Positions 29,836 through 38,910 of a stretch of 64,000 nt of DNA are shown piece by piece. The stretch's first letter is position 1, and every line of letters starts with the position of its first letter. A model generated the notes under the pieces. It made no database searches. It had not been told where the DNA came from and was given only the letters and a program-made list of their open reading frames with translations. The stretch is taken from positions 2,550,501-2,614,500 of the forward strand of contig NZ_JAHBRW010000001.1 of assembly GCF_018398315.1 (NCBI RefSeq). The letters are read 5' to 3'. Source of the DNA: Chelatococcus sp. YT9 (GTDB lineage Bacteria; Pseudomonadota; Alphaproteobacteria; Rhizobiales; Beijerinckiaceae). The translations under genes and the position numbers were made by a program.

Positions 29836-32800
29836 GTGCGCGATATCCTAACGATCATCGCTGGCCTGATTGTCCTCGTGCTCTGCGCGGCTCTCGCGGT
29901 TCCCTATTTCATCGATTGGGACGCGCGACGCGGGGACGTCGAGTTGGCGCTGTCGCGCGCGCTTGGGCTCCCGGTCATAACGCAAGGGGACATAAACCTG
30001 AGGCTCTTGCCTTCGCCGCGGGTGGTGTTGGGCCGGGTCACCATTGGTGCGCCGGCGGCGGGGCGGCCGGGTATCACGGCCAACGCGCTGTCGGTGGAGT
30101 TGGAAACGGCCGCATTGCTGTCGGGCGCGGTCCGGGTTGTCGAAGCACGGCTCGAGCGACCGGTGGTCACCGCCGTGGTGGGCGACGACGGACGTATCAT
30201 GCTCCCCGAGCTCAACAACTCGATCCCAATGCCGATCACCGCTTTCGGGATCGAGAAGCTCGTCGTGGAAGCGGGGCAGCTGCGTCTGATCGAGGCCGAG
30301 GGCGGCGTCCGCGATATCGGACCGATCAGCGGCGAGATTCAGGCTACGGCGCTAGCCGGTCCATGGCGGATCGCCGGGCGCGTAGGGAACGTGCCGCTGC
30401 GCCTTTCCACCGGCACGATCGACGCCGAGGGGCGCCTGCGTGTCAAAGGCGCCATTGGCGAGCTGACCTCGCCGCATCTCGACATTGATGGCGATCTCCT
30501 CCTCGCCGCAAGCACAACCGCAAAAGGCGGTTCACGCGTATTCGCGCCCGGATTCAATGGCCGGCTTGGCGCGGTGATACCCTTACCGCCGGCCGAGATG
30601 GTGCGTGCCGATAGCGCGCAGGACGCAGCCCAACAGCCGCCCGCACTGATGGTCACAGCGACAGTGACGACGGTGGGGCGCCGTCTGAAAGCGGAAACCG
30701 TCGAAGTCACCAACGCAGCCGGTGGCTCCGGCCTGGCGCTGGGAGGTGCCGGGGAGCTCGATTTCGGGCGGAGCGGCCCGTCATTGTCAATGGCTCTGAC
30801 GTCACGCCGCCTGGAGATCGCGCAAGGCACCGATCTCGCGGTACGCACCGGCGAGATCGGGGAGCGTCTTGTCTCGATCCTGCCTTCGCTGAAGGCGTCC
30901 ATCGGTGTCCAGGCCGCGAGCTTCGCCATTGCGGGTGAGGAAATTGGGCCGCTCGATCTCGTCGTCGGCCGCGAGGGCGGCAAGGCTACGATCGAGCGCT
31001 TGCATCTCGCCGGGGCGGGGGACGCGCGGCTGGAGGCGTCCGGCACCGTCGACTTTGGTGCGGAGACGGCCTTTTTGGGGCGTGTGCAGTTCGGCATCAA
31101 GGAGCCGGCGCGCCTCGCCCTGTCTCTTGGCCGCATTGGTTTTCCCAGGCCGCTGATGGAGGCAATCGCTGCGCTGCCGGCATCGCGCGGCGTCGCCGAT
31201 CTCTCCCTGTCCTCGGCGGTACTCGCCGCGCGCAACATCCGCTTCACCGCGGGCGATGCGACGTTGTCCGGGTTGTTCCGCTATACGCCACCGACGGGAG
31301 CGGAGCGCGCCCGGTTTGACGCGCAACTCGCCGGCAAAGGGCTTAATCTCGCGAATATGCCCCTGCTGGACGCCGGCATGGGTGGGTTGACAGATGCGGA
31401 CCTCGGCCTGTCGATCGATCTTGAGGCACCTCGCTTCGGGACGATTGCTTCCCCGAGCGGACGACTGAAAGCCAGAATCACGCGTGATGCCGAAGCCTTG
31501 ACGATCGCCAGCGCCGAGATGACGAACGTCGACGGCGCGAATATGAAGCTCGCGGGCCGCATCGGCCGCGATGGCGGGCAAATCGATGGAAGCTTGTCGG
31601 CTCCGCGGCCGGCCGTCATCGCGGCGCTTGCTTCGCGTTTCCTACCGCCGTCCTTCAACGAAACATTGCAGCGGATCGCGCCACTGGCCGCCCCGCTGAC
31701 GCTTGCCCTGAGAGCCGAGAGGCGGGATGCGCAAGGGCCTGTGGTCGCGACCCTTGAAGGGCAGGGCGGCGGTACGGCGTTCCGGACGGCTCTCAGTCTG
31801 CCTGCGCCTGGAGCGGATCAGGCTGCGCAAGCTGGCGAAGCTAGCATCCGCATGGATCTTACGGCTCGCGATGGTGTCGATCTGCTGCGGCAGCTTGGCG
31901 TCGATGTCGTACCCCTTCCCGGCACGGGCGAAGGGCGACTCGTCTTGGACGCCAAGGGTCGGACCCTCGCCGATCTCGCCGGCACGGCGGAGCTGCGGGT
32001 GGCAGGCGCGACGCTCTCGGTTGCCGGAGGCCTCGGTGGACCTGTTCAGCCCGGTGGACCTGTTCAGCCCGGTGGGATGCCACCGCTTGCGCAGGGCAAA
32101 GTGAAGCTCGCGACGAGCGACCTCGCAGCTTTGGCGCAGGTGCTTGCGCGATCATTTCCGGGCCTTCAGCCAGGGACGGCCGCGCATCTCGAGGCGGACG
32201 GCCGCCTGTCCCAGGAGGGTGTGGTCTTTACCGGCCTTAAGGGCGACGTCGGGGGCGCCGCCGTTGAGGGTCGCCTCGCCATCAACGAGGCTGGCCAGAT
32301 CGACGGCGCGCTGAAGGTGCCGCAATTAAGGTTCGCGGATCTCGCCGCGCTGGCATTGGGGCCGGTACCTCCACCTGGGAAGGGGCAGATCTGGCCGTCA
32401 CAGCGCTTCGTTCAGGCGATGCCGCCGGTGTTCGGCAAGTTGGAACTCGGCTTTGGCCGGCTAGACGTCGTTGACGGCGTTGCGCTGGCGGAGGGCAAGC
32501 TTGTTCTTGATCTCACGTCCGATGCCATCGCCCTCCGTGATCTTAGCGGGCGTTTCGGCAATGGTTCCGTGCTCGCCAATGTGAAGCTCCAGCGGCAGGG
32601 CAGCCTTGCTGCGCTGACCGGCAATGTGGCGCTCAAGGATGTGGAGGCGGCCGCGATCCTGGGCAAGGGCGTTGGAGGGCGGCTTTCCGGCCGCATGGAA
32701 GCGGGAAGCTCGGGGGAGAGCGTCGCGGCCCTGGTCGCCAACATGTCCGGTGGGGGCGAGCTGCGTAGCGTCGGCTCGTCTATAGCGCGGCTCGATCCTG

Positions 32801-33687
32801 CCGGGATGGGGCGGGGTATCGGCAAGCTCATGGCGCAGGATCCGATCCGCGCGGAAGCGACCGTGGTCCGCGACACCGTCGCGCGCGAGCTCGATGCATC
32901 GAACTGGCCGCTCTCCGAAGCGGTGATGCCTCTCACGCTGGCGGGCGGAACATTGCGCTTCGGGCCGGTCACGATCGAGGATCGAAACGTGCAGTTGCGG
33001 CTCGCGGGCTCCGTGGAACTTGGACCGCTCACCTTGGACGCGCGCGGTTTGATGGTATCGAGACAGCTGCCGGCCGGCTGGAGCGGTGCCGCTCCCGAAA
33101 TCGCCGTGTCATGGCGGGGGCCCCTGACCGCTCCCAGCCGCAGCGTTGAGGCTGCCGCGCTCGCCAATGGACTTGCCGTCATCGCGCTCGCGCGCGAGCT
33201 CGACCGGATCGACAAGCTGGAAGCGGACGCAAAGGAGCGGGCCGAGCGGATCCGCCAGCTTCGTCTGGAACGAGAGCGCTTGGCGGCGGAGAAGCGGGCG
33301 GCCGAGCAGCAAGACGGCCAGGAACGCAATAGCCCGGATGGTGGCGGCTCGGACCCGGCGACAACCGGGGGCACAAACAACCTCCCGTTGCAGGCGCCGC
33401 TGCCGCCCGCCGTGCCGCCCGTGCCGGTCTCACCGCGTTCGGAGCTTCCGACGATCGTGCCTTCCTTCGTGGGTGACGAGGACACGGCAATCGGTCGGGG
33501 AGAAGGAGAGGCACAGGAACGCGCCTCGCTGAGCAGCCATGGTGTTCGACCAGTCCAGCCTGTCCGTGTTCCAACAAACCCCGCTGCGGTAGGCATGTCC
33601 ATGACAACGGGCACGCAACCCCTGGCGCGGCCCCGGACAACCGCGCCGCTCGACCTTACCCCGCCGGGTTCTGCTCCCTTGCGGTAA
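29836..33687 (+). CDS. Giant AsmA-family protein
   Basis: AsmA/YhjG-like protein of 1283 residues. An N-terminal membrane anchor (ILTIIAGLIVLVLCAALAVPYF) is followed by the AsmA opening FIDWDARRGDVELALSRALG and LRLLPSPRVVLGRVTIG. A very long beta-rich repetitive body comes next, and the C-terminal AsmA_2-like region holds the ARGLMVSRQLPAG segment. After about residue 1115 there is a charged coiled-coil stretch (RELDRIDKLEADAKERAERIRQ), then a Pro-rich tail. AsmA-like proteins bridge inner and outer membranes and move phospholipid; that role is inferred. The start is GTG 29836. An 18-bp tandem duplication at 32041-32076 repeats six residues. Confidence 0.85.
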   Translation: MRDILTIIAGLIVLVLCAALAVPYFIDWDARRGDVELALSRALGLPVITQGDINLRLLPSPRVVLGRVTIGAPAAGRPGITANALSVELETAALLSGAVRVVEARLERPVVTAVVGDDGRIMLPELNNSIPMPITAFGIEKLVVEAGQLRLIEAEGGVRDIGPISGEIQATALAGPWRIAGRVGNVPLRLSTGTIDAEGRLRVKGAIGELTSPHLDIDGDLLLAASTTAKGGSRVFAPGFNGRLGAVIPLPPAEMVRADSAQDAAQQPPALMVTATVTTVGRRLKAETVEVTNAAGGSGLALGGAGELDFGRSGPSLSMALTSRRLEIAQGTDLAVRTGEIGERLVSILPSLKASIGVQAASFAIAGEEIGPLDLVVGREGGKATIERLHLAGAGDARLEASGTVDFGAETAFLGRVQFGIKEPARLALSLGRIGFPRPLMEAIAALPASRGVADLSLSSAVLAARNIRFTAGDATLSGLFRYTPPTGAERARFDAQLAGKGLNLANMPLLDAGMGGLTDADLGLSIDLEAPRFGTIASPSGRLKARITRDAEALTIASAEMTNVDGANMKLAGRIGRDGGQIDGSLSAPRPAVIAALASRFLPPSFNETLQRIAPLAAPLTLALRAERRDAQGPVVATLEGQGGGTAFRTALSLPAPGADQAAQAGEASIRMDLTARDGVDLLRQLGVDVVPLPGTGEGRLVLDAKGRTLADLAGTAELRVAGATLSVAGGLGGPVQPGGPVQPGGMPPLAQGKVKLATSDLAALAQVLARSFPGLQPGTAAHLEADGRLSQEGVVFTGLKGDVGGAAVEGRLAINEAGQIDGALKVPQLRFADLAALALGPVPPPGKGQIWPSQRFVQAMPPVFGKLELGFGRLDVVDGVALAEGKLVLDLTSDAIALRDLSGRFGNGSVLANVKLQRQGSLAALTGNVALKDVEAAAILGKGVGGRLSGRMEAGSSGESVAALVANMSGGGELRSVGSSIARLDPAGMGRGIGKLMAQDPIRAEATVVRDTVARELDASNWPLSEAVMPLTLAGGTLRFGPVTIEDRNVQLRLAGSVELGPLTLDARGLMVSRQLPAGWSGAAPEIAVSWRGPLTAPSRSVEAAALANGLAVIALARELDRIDKLEADAKERAERIRQLRLERERLAAEKRAAEQQDGQERNSPDGGGSDPATTGGTNNLPLQAPLPPAVPPVPVSPRSELPTIVPSFVGDEDTAIGRGEGEAQERASLSSHGVRPVQPVRVPTNPAAVGMSMTTGTQPLARPRTTAPLDLTPPGSAPLR
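32041..32076 (+). repeat. 18-bp tandem duplication inside the AsmA-family gene
   Basis: CCTGTTCAGCCCGGTGGA (32041-32058) is repeated directly at 32059-32076 with one final-base difference. It encodes two copies of PVQPGG in a loop between strands. The copies are nearly identical, so the duplication is recent and in frame. Confidence 0.9.
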
Positions 33688-33695
33688 GGGAGTTC

Positions 33696-33950
33696 TCAGT
33701 TCACGGAGCGCTTGCGATAGTGCTCCAGGATCGTGACCCGAATGGCCGAGGACAAATTATTACCGGCGCGGCCCGCATCGATCGCCGCGATGAATTCCGC
33801 GATAGGCTGCTTGTTTTCTGCGGCAATTTCCTTCAGCGCTTCCCAGAATGGCTCTTCGAGCGAAACGCTGGTGCGATGGCCTGCGATGACGACTGATCGC
33901 TTCGCGACCAGGTTAGGCCCCGCGGCGGATTTCTGATTGGTAGCCATCAT
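33696..33950 (-). CDS. Ribbon-helix-helix domain protein
   Basis: Protein of 84 residues with one ribbon-helix-helix fold: KRSVVIAGHRTSVSLEEPFWEALKEIAAENKQPIAEFIAAID. The RSV(V/T)IAGHRTS(V/I)SLE strand-turn matches the RHH_4 group common in alphaproteobacteria. RHH proteins dimerise and bind DNA with the beta ribbon; a target cannot be read from sequence. The ATG overlaps the TGA of the DUF4169 gene (ATGA), so the two are probably cotranslated. Confidence 0.85.
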   Translation of the reverse strand: MMATNQKSAAGPNLVAKRSVVIAGHRTSVSLEEPFWEALKEIAAENKQPIAEFIAAIDAGRAGNNLSSAIRVTILEHYRKRSVN

Positions 33951-34165
33951 GATGTGGGTTCGCCATCGGCGCTCCCTTCAACGCGGGGCGGCCGCTCCAG
34001 GCGATGGCCGTCGAGCTGGCGCTTGTCGCGTTCGTCCTGAACGTCCCGAGCCCGGCGCAGAGCTGTTGGCTCTCCGAACCGGGCGCGGTTAGTGTTTGCT
34101 TCTGCCTCGCGCTCAGCGCGAAGCTTAGCTTTGCGCGCCTGCCTGAGATTGACGATCTCCGCCAT
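33947..34165 (-). CDS. DUF4169 family protein
   Basis: Small basic protein of 72 residues. The opening MAEIVNLRQARKAKLRAERE and the later RQLDGHRLE motif are characteristic of the DUF4169 family, which is largely restricted to alphaproteobacteria and has no known function. Sequence is almost entirely charged and predicted helical. It is the upstream partner of the RHH gene with an ATGA overlap, and this pairing is recurrent, suggesting a shared process. Confidence 0.85.
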   Translation of the reverse strand: MAEIVNLRQARKAKLRAEREAEANTNRARFGEPTALRRARDVQDERDKRQLDGHRLERPPRVEGSADGEPTS

Positions 34166-34283
34166 AGTAGCCCCGTCACGCGGTGGTCGGCATTCGTAGC
34201 CGGCTCACACTCTTCTCCGGGCGGCATCATATCGCAACTTGCGGCTTTCTGGAGGCAGCGTCGTAAGTGGTAAATCCCTTATC

Positions 34284-35675
34284 CTAATGAGGACTCAACA
34301 TGTCCTGCGGCCGGACGATGGCGTCGAATTCCTCGGCGGTCACAGCGCCCGATTTAAGGGCTTCCTCGCGCAGGGTGGTACCATTGTGATGAGCTGCCTT
34401 GGCGATGGACGCCGCCTTGTCGTAGCCCACTTTCGGCGCCAGCGCCGTCACCAGCATCAGCGAGCGCTGCATGAGTTCATCGATGCGGGTGGTATTCGCC
34501 TCAATCCCAACCACACAGTTGTCGGCGAAGCTCACGGCTGCGTCCGCCAATAGCCGGACCGACTGCAGGAACGCGTAGCCGATCACGGGCTTGAACACGT
34601 TGAGCTCAAGATGGCCCTGGGAACCCGCGACAGAAATCGTGGTTTCATTGCCCAGCACCTGGGCGGCGACCATGGTGATGGCCTCGCATTGGGTGGGATT
34701 GACCTTCCCCGGCATGATCGAGGAGCCGGGCTCGTTTTCCGGCAGTGACAATTCGCCGAGACCGGAACGTGGCCCGGAACCGAGCAGCCGAATGTCGTTC
34801 GCGATCTTGTTAAGCCCCGCAGCAACGCTCGTCAGGGCGCCATGGGCGAAGACCATCGCGTCGTGCGTCGCGAGCGCCTCGAACTTGTTCGGCGCCGTGA
34901 CGAAAGGTAGGCCGGTCAGTTCCGCGACCTTGGCGGCGAACCCTTCGGCGAATTGGGGATGGGCGTTGAGGCCCGTGCCCACCGCCGTTCCGCCCTGCGC
35001 CAGACGATAGAGATCCTCCAGCGTCTTGTTCACGCGGGCGATGCCGTATTCGACCTGCGTGGCGTATCCTGAGAATTCCTGCCCGAGCGTGACCGGCGTC
35101 GCGTCCTGCAGATGCGTGCGACCGATCTTGACGATGTCCTTGAAGGCTTCGGCCTTGTCGTTGAGCGCCTTATGGAGATGGGCGAGGGCCGGAAGGAGAT
35201 GCGCGGTGATAGAGCGAGCCGCGGCGATGTGCATCGCGGTGGGGAATGAATCGTTCGATGACTGGCCGCGGTTCACATGATCATTGGGGTGCACCGGCTT
35301 CTTCGAGCCGAGCTCACCGCCGAGGATCTCGCTGGCGCGGTTGCCGATCACCTCGTTGGCATTCATGTTCGACTGCGTGCCGGACCCGGTCTGCCATACG
35401 ACGAGCGGGAAATGGTCGTCGAACTTGCCGTCCATCACCTCTGTGGCGGCTGTGGCAATGGCATCCGCAAGCTTGGGGTCTAGAGCACCGAGGTCCTTAT
35501 TCACCAGCGCCGCGGCACGCTTCACCAGCGCGAGGGCATGAACGAGTGGAAGGGGCAGGCGTTCGCCGCCGATGCGGAAATTCTGCAGAGAGCGCTGGGT
35601 CTGCGCACCCCAATAGCGGTCCGCGTCAACATCGATCGGGCCAAAGGAATCAGTTTCGCTGCGGGTCTTGGACAT
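34284..35675 (-). CDS. fumC: Class II fumarate hydratase FumC
   Basis: Iron-independent fumarase of 463 residues interconverting fumarate and malate in the TCA cycle. The superfamily signature [15 protein letters not shown] is intact, with [15 protein letters not shown], the [14 protein letters not shown] region and [20 protein letters not shown] as the other active-site blocks, all as in FumC. ATG 35675 with GGGAG six bases upstream is chosen over a TTG at 35678. Length is normal for the family. Confidence 0.96.
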   Translation of the reverse strand: MSKTRSETDSFGPIDVDADRYWGAQTQRSLQNFRIGGERLPLPLVHALALVKRAAALVNKDLGALDPKLADAIATAATEVMDGKFDDHFPLVVWQTGSGTQSNMNANEVIGNRASEILGGELGSKKPVHPNDHVNRGQSSNDSFPTAMHIAAARSITAHLLPALAHLHKALNDKAEAFKDIVKIGRTHLQDATPVTLGQEFSGYATQVEYGIARVNKTLEDLYRLAQGGTAVGTGLNAHPQFAEGFAAKVAELTGLPFVTAPNKFEALATHDAMVFAHGALTSVAAGLNKIANDIRLLGSGPRSGLGELSLPENEPGSSIMPGKVNPTQCEAITMVAAQVLGNETTISVAGSQGHLELNVFKPVIGYAFLQSVRLLADAAVSFADNCVVGIEANTTRIDELMQRSLMLVTALAPKVGYDKAASIAKAAHHNGTTLREEALKSGAVTAEEFDAIVRPQDMLSPH

Positions 35676-35851
35676 CAAGCGCTCCCTGTCACGGTTCCGC
35701 GCAGGCCATATAAGCCTTGAGCCGAGGAGTCGAGAGGCAGGCGCAGGAGAAATGCCAATCGGGAGGGCTTTTCACGCCGATACGCGCCTTCCCGCACGAG
35801 GATGAAGGACGCGCAACTCGCGGGTCCACAAAACCGATCACCTGTTACTGA

Positions 35852-36460
35852 TCAGGTCTTCTTGCGGAACGCGTCGAGACTCACCACTTCCGCGCCTGCC
35901 TCCGCGCCGGCCTCAGCCGGCTCCGAGGGGGGTGGCGCCTTGGCGGCCGGCTTCACCTTCGCAGGTGGATCGCGAACTTCCTCGGTCGCACCCGTCGGAA
36001 CAGGGCGCCGCGCCGGAGCAAGGCTCGCGGTTCTCGGCTTGTCAGCGTCCGCCTTGGGTGTGGCGGCGGAGCCGGTGTCCTTGGCGTCCTCTCCCGTCGC
36101 TTCACTGTCCGTCTCGAACTTCAGTCCGAAATCCACCGAAGGATCGAAGAAGCCCGTGACAGCCTCAAACGGCACAAGCAGGCGCTCGGACACGCCGGAG
36201 AACGAGAGGGAAACCTCGAAGGCATAGTCCGTGACCGCAAGATCCCAGAACTGGTGCTGCAGCACGATCGTCATGTCATCCGGATAGCGCTCGCGCATCC
36301 GCGCCGACAGCCGGACGCCCGGGAAGCGCGTTCGGAAGGAGATGAAGAAATGATGGTCCCCAGGCAGGCCATCACGTGCGACTTCTGAAAGAATCTTGCG
36401 CACGGCACCGCGCAAGGCTTCCTGAACATGGAGATCGTAGCGAATTTGATCCTGGGCCAT
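35852..36460 (-). CDS. sspB: ClpXP protease specificity-enhancing factor SspB (alpha type)
   Basis: Adaptor of 202 residues that binds ssrA-tagged proteins and delivers them to ClpXP. The N-terminal 120 residues (IRYDLHVQEALRGAVRKIL, FFISFRTRFPGVRLSARM, IVLQHQFWDLAV, PFEAVTGFFDPSVDFGLKF) form the tag-binding domain of alphaproteobacterial SspB. A low-complexity Pro/Ala linker then leads to the C-terminal ClpX-docking peptide VVSLDAFRKKT. It lies immediately downstream of the tmRNA gene on the same strand, which makes functional sense. Confidence 0.95.
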   Translation of the reverse strand: MAQDQIRYDLHVQEALRGAVRKILSEVARDGLPGDHHFFISFRTRFPGVRLSARMRERYPDDMTIVLQHQFWDLAVTDYAFEVSLSFSGVSERLLVPFEAVTGFFDPSVDFGLKFETDSEATGEDAKDTGSAATPKADADKPRTASLAPARRPVPTGATEEVRDPPAKVKPAAKAPPPSEPAEAGAEAGAEVVSLDAFRKKT

Positions 36461-36494
36461 CAGCTCGGAACGCTTGGGACAAACAACGGACGAC

Positions 36495-36531
36495 GAAAAG
36501 AAAGTGGAGGCTTCTGTTGCCAGGTGCCTCC
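36495..36531 (-). terminator. Rho-independent terminator of ssrA
   Basis: On the minus strand GGAGGC (36531-36526) pairs with GCCTCC (36511-36506), followed by ACTTTCTTTT. The stem may also be part of the tmRNA 3' region. It separates ssrA from sspB. Confidence 0.6.
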
Positions 36532-36834
36532 GAACCCCGCCCGACGGGGCTAACCGCCGGGACTTTAAATCGGGTACCTAAACTGCGTTACGCAGCCTGG
36601 GCAACCGGAGCATAGTTGTCGTTGGCAACTATAAGTTCGGCCCGATAACGGCGGAACCATGCCGAGCAAAAGTCCACCCTTTACACCCTCGTCGATCCTA
36701 TTTCGCCCCCGCCGAAAGGCAGCCGCGCCCCGAATGGAAAGCCGCTGCCCTTTGGTGGAGGCGCCGGGTACCGCCCCCGGGTCCGAAAGGTTTATTGCGA
36801 TGGCCGTTTATCGCCATAGCCGTCTCGCGACGGC
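36496..36834 (-). ncRNA. ssrA: Circularly permuted two-piece tmRNA (ssrA)
   Basis: Permuted tmRNA gene on the minus strand. The acceptor piece comes first and ends GCGCCTCCACCA at 36753, with a CCGGG/CCCGG T-stem just before. After a 42-base spacer the coding piece starts GGGGGCGAAATAGGATCGAC at 36710. Its first seven bases pair with the acceptor strand CGCCTCC, giving a G-U at the third pair, the alanine identity element. The tag frame, 36626-36588, encodes ANDNYAPVAQAA then TAA. A terminator ends the gene. Exact 5' and 3' ends are estimated, not seen. It releases stalled ribosomes and tags products for ClpXP; sspB follows. Confidence 0.95.
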
Positions 36835-36840
36835 ACGAAT

Positions 36841-36869
36841 AATATAGGGACCTTGGAGGCCGCTGGGAA
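36841..36869 (-). promoter_or_regulatory. Putative ssrA promoter
   Basis: On the minus strand a good -10 box TATATT (36846-36841) is preceded at 17 bases by TTCCCA (36869-36864), a weak match to TTGACA. The spacing and the position just before the acceptor piece suggest the housekeeping sigma factor promoter of ssrA. Confidence 0.5.
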
Positions 36870-37245
36870 GATCGTCTTGCCCTCCGATGCACAATCAGGG
36901 CGTCGCTCCCTGCATTTTTTTGACGCAGGCCACGCCTGCGGCCCCTATCCCATCAGAACGGCAACGACATTCTCGATCATTCAGCAGCGGGATACGAGGG
37001 GGCCGTCGGGACTGTCATGCCCCGCGCTACCGTGGCGTGAACGGCAAGGTCGAAGCTCTCGCTCGGCGCGGACATCTCGAGTATTGCGGTACCCGCCGAA
37101 TTGGCACCGGATGCACCGTAATGTACGGAAATGCAAAGTATTTTTCGCATACACGCTCGTTATGCGTGCATCGTGAAACCAAATGCACCCTAGAAATATT
37201 GCTTATTCGATCAGCATTTTCTGATCTCGTTTGTGAGGTAGTGAC
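36870..37245. other. Intergenic region between ssrA and the secreted Val/Arg-rich protein gene
   Basis: About 375 bases with no credible gene. The last 120 bases before 37246 are AT-rich and would hold the promoter and leader of the downstream secreted-protein gene. A GAGGTAGTGAC ribosome binding site ends the region. Nothing else is recognisable. Confidence 0.35.
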
Positions 37246-37656
37246 ATGTTGAAACGTGCATTGCTTGTAGCAGCGGCCGCAATTGCTGGCGGCATGATGA
37301 TCTCAGCTCCGGCCTCCGCTCAGGTTATCTTTACCGGCGGCTACATCTCGGGCGGGCCCGTCTATTTCGGCGGTCCGGTCGCAGGTCCTTTTGTGTCGGG
37401 CTACACGCTGGCTTCCGGCGTGTTCGGTGAGCGTGTCTATGTGCGCACAGCCCCGGTCGTCACTCATGTCGTTGCCGCTCCCGTGGTGCGGACCCGCGTC
37501 ATAACCACCCGTGTCGTCTCGACCCCGGTGGTGACAACCCGGATTGTACGCCGGCACTACGTTGTCGCCACGCACCGTCACGTGGTCCGCCGTGTGATCC
37601 ACCGCGCCGCCTACACGACGGTATCACCCTGGACGCATGCGGCTTATTACTATTAA
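37246..37656 (+). CDS. Secreted Val/Arg/Thr-rich hypothetical protein (136 aa)
   Basis: Unrecognised protein of 136 residues. A clear signal peptide (MLKRALLVAAAAIAGGMMIS, cleavage after ASA near residue 25) is followed by a Gly/aromatic section (FTGGYISGGPVYFGGP) and then alternating Val-Thr-Arg repeats such as VVRTRVITTRVVSTPVVTTR. It ends in HAAYYY. The alternating pattern suggests beta strands and a basic surface, perhaps an envelope-associated protein. GAGG lies a few bases before the ATG. It has its own leader region and is not obviously in an operon with thyA. Confidence 0.7.
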   Translation: MLKRALLVAAAAIAGGMMISAPASAQVIFTGGYISGGPVYFGGPVAGPFVSGYTLASGVFGERVYVRTAPVVTHVVAAPVVRTRVITTRVVSTPVVTTRIVRRHYVVATHRHVVRRVIHRAAYTTVSPWTHAAYYY

Positions 37657-37974
37657 TATGTTGATTTGTTTATATTTTTTAACGACCTCTCACAGTGTTA
37701 GCTAGCGCCACGTGGCGTTTCGGACCGCGCGCAAAACCGGGATCCCAGGTCCGAACGCATCCGGTTGGGTGACGATCCATCCGGAGGATTGCATGGCGCC
37801 GGGGTATATGGCGGGGCAGCCGGCTAGCGAAGCTGCCCCCCACATCCGTTATGCACAAGAAATGCCGCAAGAGGGCTGCTGAAGATCCGCCGCTTCGTTA
37901 CCATATGGAGGGCTTGACGGGTTTCTAATCGTTCAAGCCGCTTTTTCGCGCTTCGCCCCATGCGGCAGGTGACC
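37657..37974 (+). other. Intergenic region before thyA with two palindromes
   Basis: About 320 bases with no credible gene. It contains the perfect palindrome CGCCACGTGGCG (37706-37717) and a hairpin GGGGCAGC (37813-37820) with GCTGCCCC (37832-37839). The hairpin has no T-tract but may end the upstream gene. No promoter for thyA could be assigned with confidence. Confidence 0.4.
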
Positions 37975-38769
37975 ATGCAGGCCTATCACGATCTTCTGCG
38001 CCACATCCTTGACGAGGGACGCTCTAAATCCGACCGCACCGGCACGGGTACCCTGTCGTTGTTCGGTTACCAGATGCGCTTTGATCTGACGGAAGGCTTC
38101 CCGCTGGTCACGACTAAGCGCGTGCATCTGAAATCAGTGGTTCACGAGCTGCTCTGGTTCCTTAAGGGCGATACGAACATCCGCTATCTCAAAGACCATG
38201 GTGTCTCGATCTGGGATGAATGGGCTGACGAGAACGGTGATCTCGGTCCCGTGTATGGCCGTCAGTGGCGTTCCTGGGCCGCGCCGGATGGCAAGGTCGT
38301 CGATCAGATCGCCTGGGTCATCGACGAGATCAAGCGCAACCCCGATTCGCGACGCCTTGTCGTGAGCGCCTGGAATCCAGCCGATCTGGACAAGATGGCG
38401 CTTGCCCCCTGCCACTGCCTCTTCCAGTTCTACGTGGCTGATGGGCGTCTCTCGTGCCAGCTTTACCAACGCTCGGCTGACGTATTTCTCGGCGTGCCGT
38501 TCAATATCGCAAGCTACGCTCTGCTCACCCATCTCGTGGCTCACGAATGCGGCCTCGGTGTTGGCGATTTCGTGCACAGCTTCGGGGATGTGCATCTCTA
38601 CATCAATCACCTTGAACAGGCGCGCCTGCAGCTCTCCCGCGATATCAGGCCGATGCCCCACCTCAGGCTGAACCCTGCCGTCCGTTCGCTGTTCGAGATC
38701 GGCTTCGATGACATCGTCTTCGAAGGCTACGATCCACATCCCGCCATCAAGGCGCCGGTTGCCGTCTGA
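37975..38769 (+). CDS. thyA: Thymidylate synthase ThyA
   Basis: Enzyme of 264 residues that methylates dUMP to dTMP using methylene-tetrahydrofolate. The sequence is textbook throughout: [18 protein letters not shown], the [12 protein letters not shown] region, [17 protein letters not shown], the catalytic cysteine in [14 protein letters not shown], and [23 protein letters not shown] 37975 gives the same length as E. coli ThyA and follows GCAGGTGA; an ATG at 37960 is not supported. folA follows 141 bases later, and the two act in the same cycle. Confidence 0.97.
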   Translation: MQAYHDLLRHILDEGRSKSDRTGTGTLSLFGYQMRFDLTEGFPLVTTKRVHLKSVVHELLWFLKGDTNIRYLKDHGVSIWDEWADENGDLGPVYGRQWRSWAAPDGKVVDQIAWVIDEIKRNPDSRRLVVSAWNPADLDKMALAPCHCLFQFYVADGRLSCQLYQRSADVFLGVPFNIASYALLTHLVAHECGLGVGDFVHSFGDVHLYINHLEQARLQLSRDIRPMPHLRLNPAVRSLFEIGFDDIVFEGYDPHPAIKAPVAV

Positions 38770-38910
38770 TAGCCCGTGCCGACCTCGTTTTGCCGCGCCG
38801 AATCACGCAGATTCATCGTGGCTGGCAATTCTGCGCGGGTGAGGCAGATCCTGTGAAGCGAGTGTGATGATGCTTTTCTCCCTGTCCGAGCGTGCCGTTT
38901 GCGTGCCGCG

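Noticed and set aside
32412-33614. Minus-strand frame of 400 codons opposite the AsmA gene
   Set aside because: Ser/Arg-rich translation typical of the reverse complement of a GC-rich gene.
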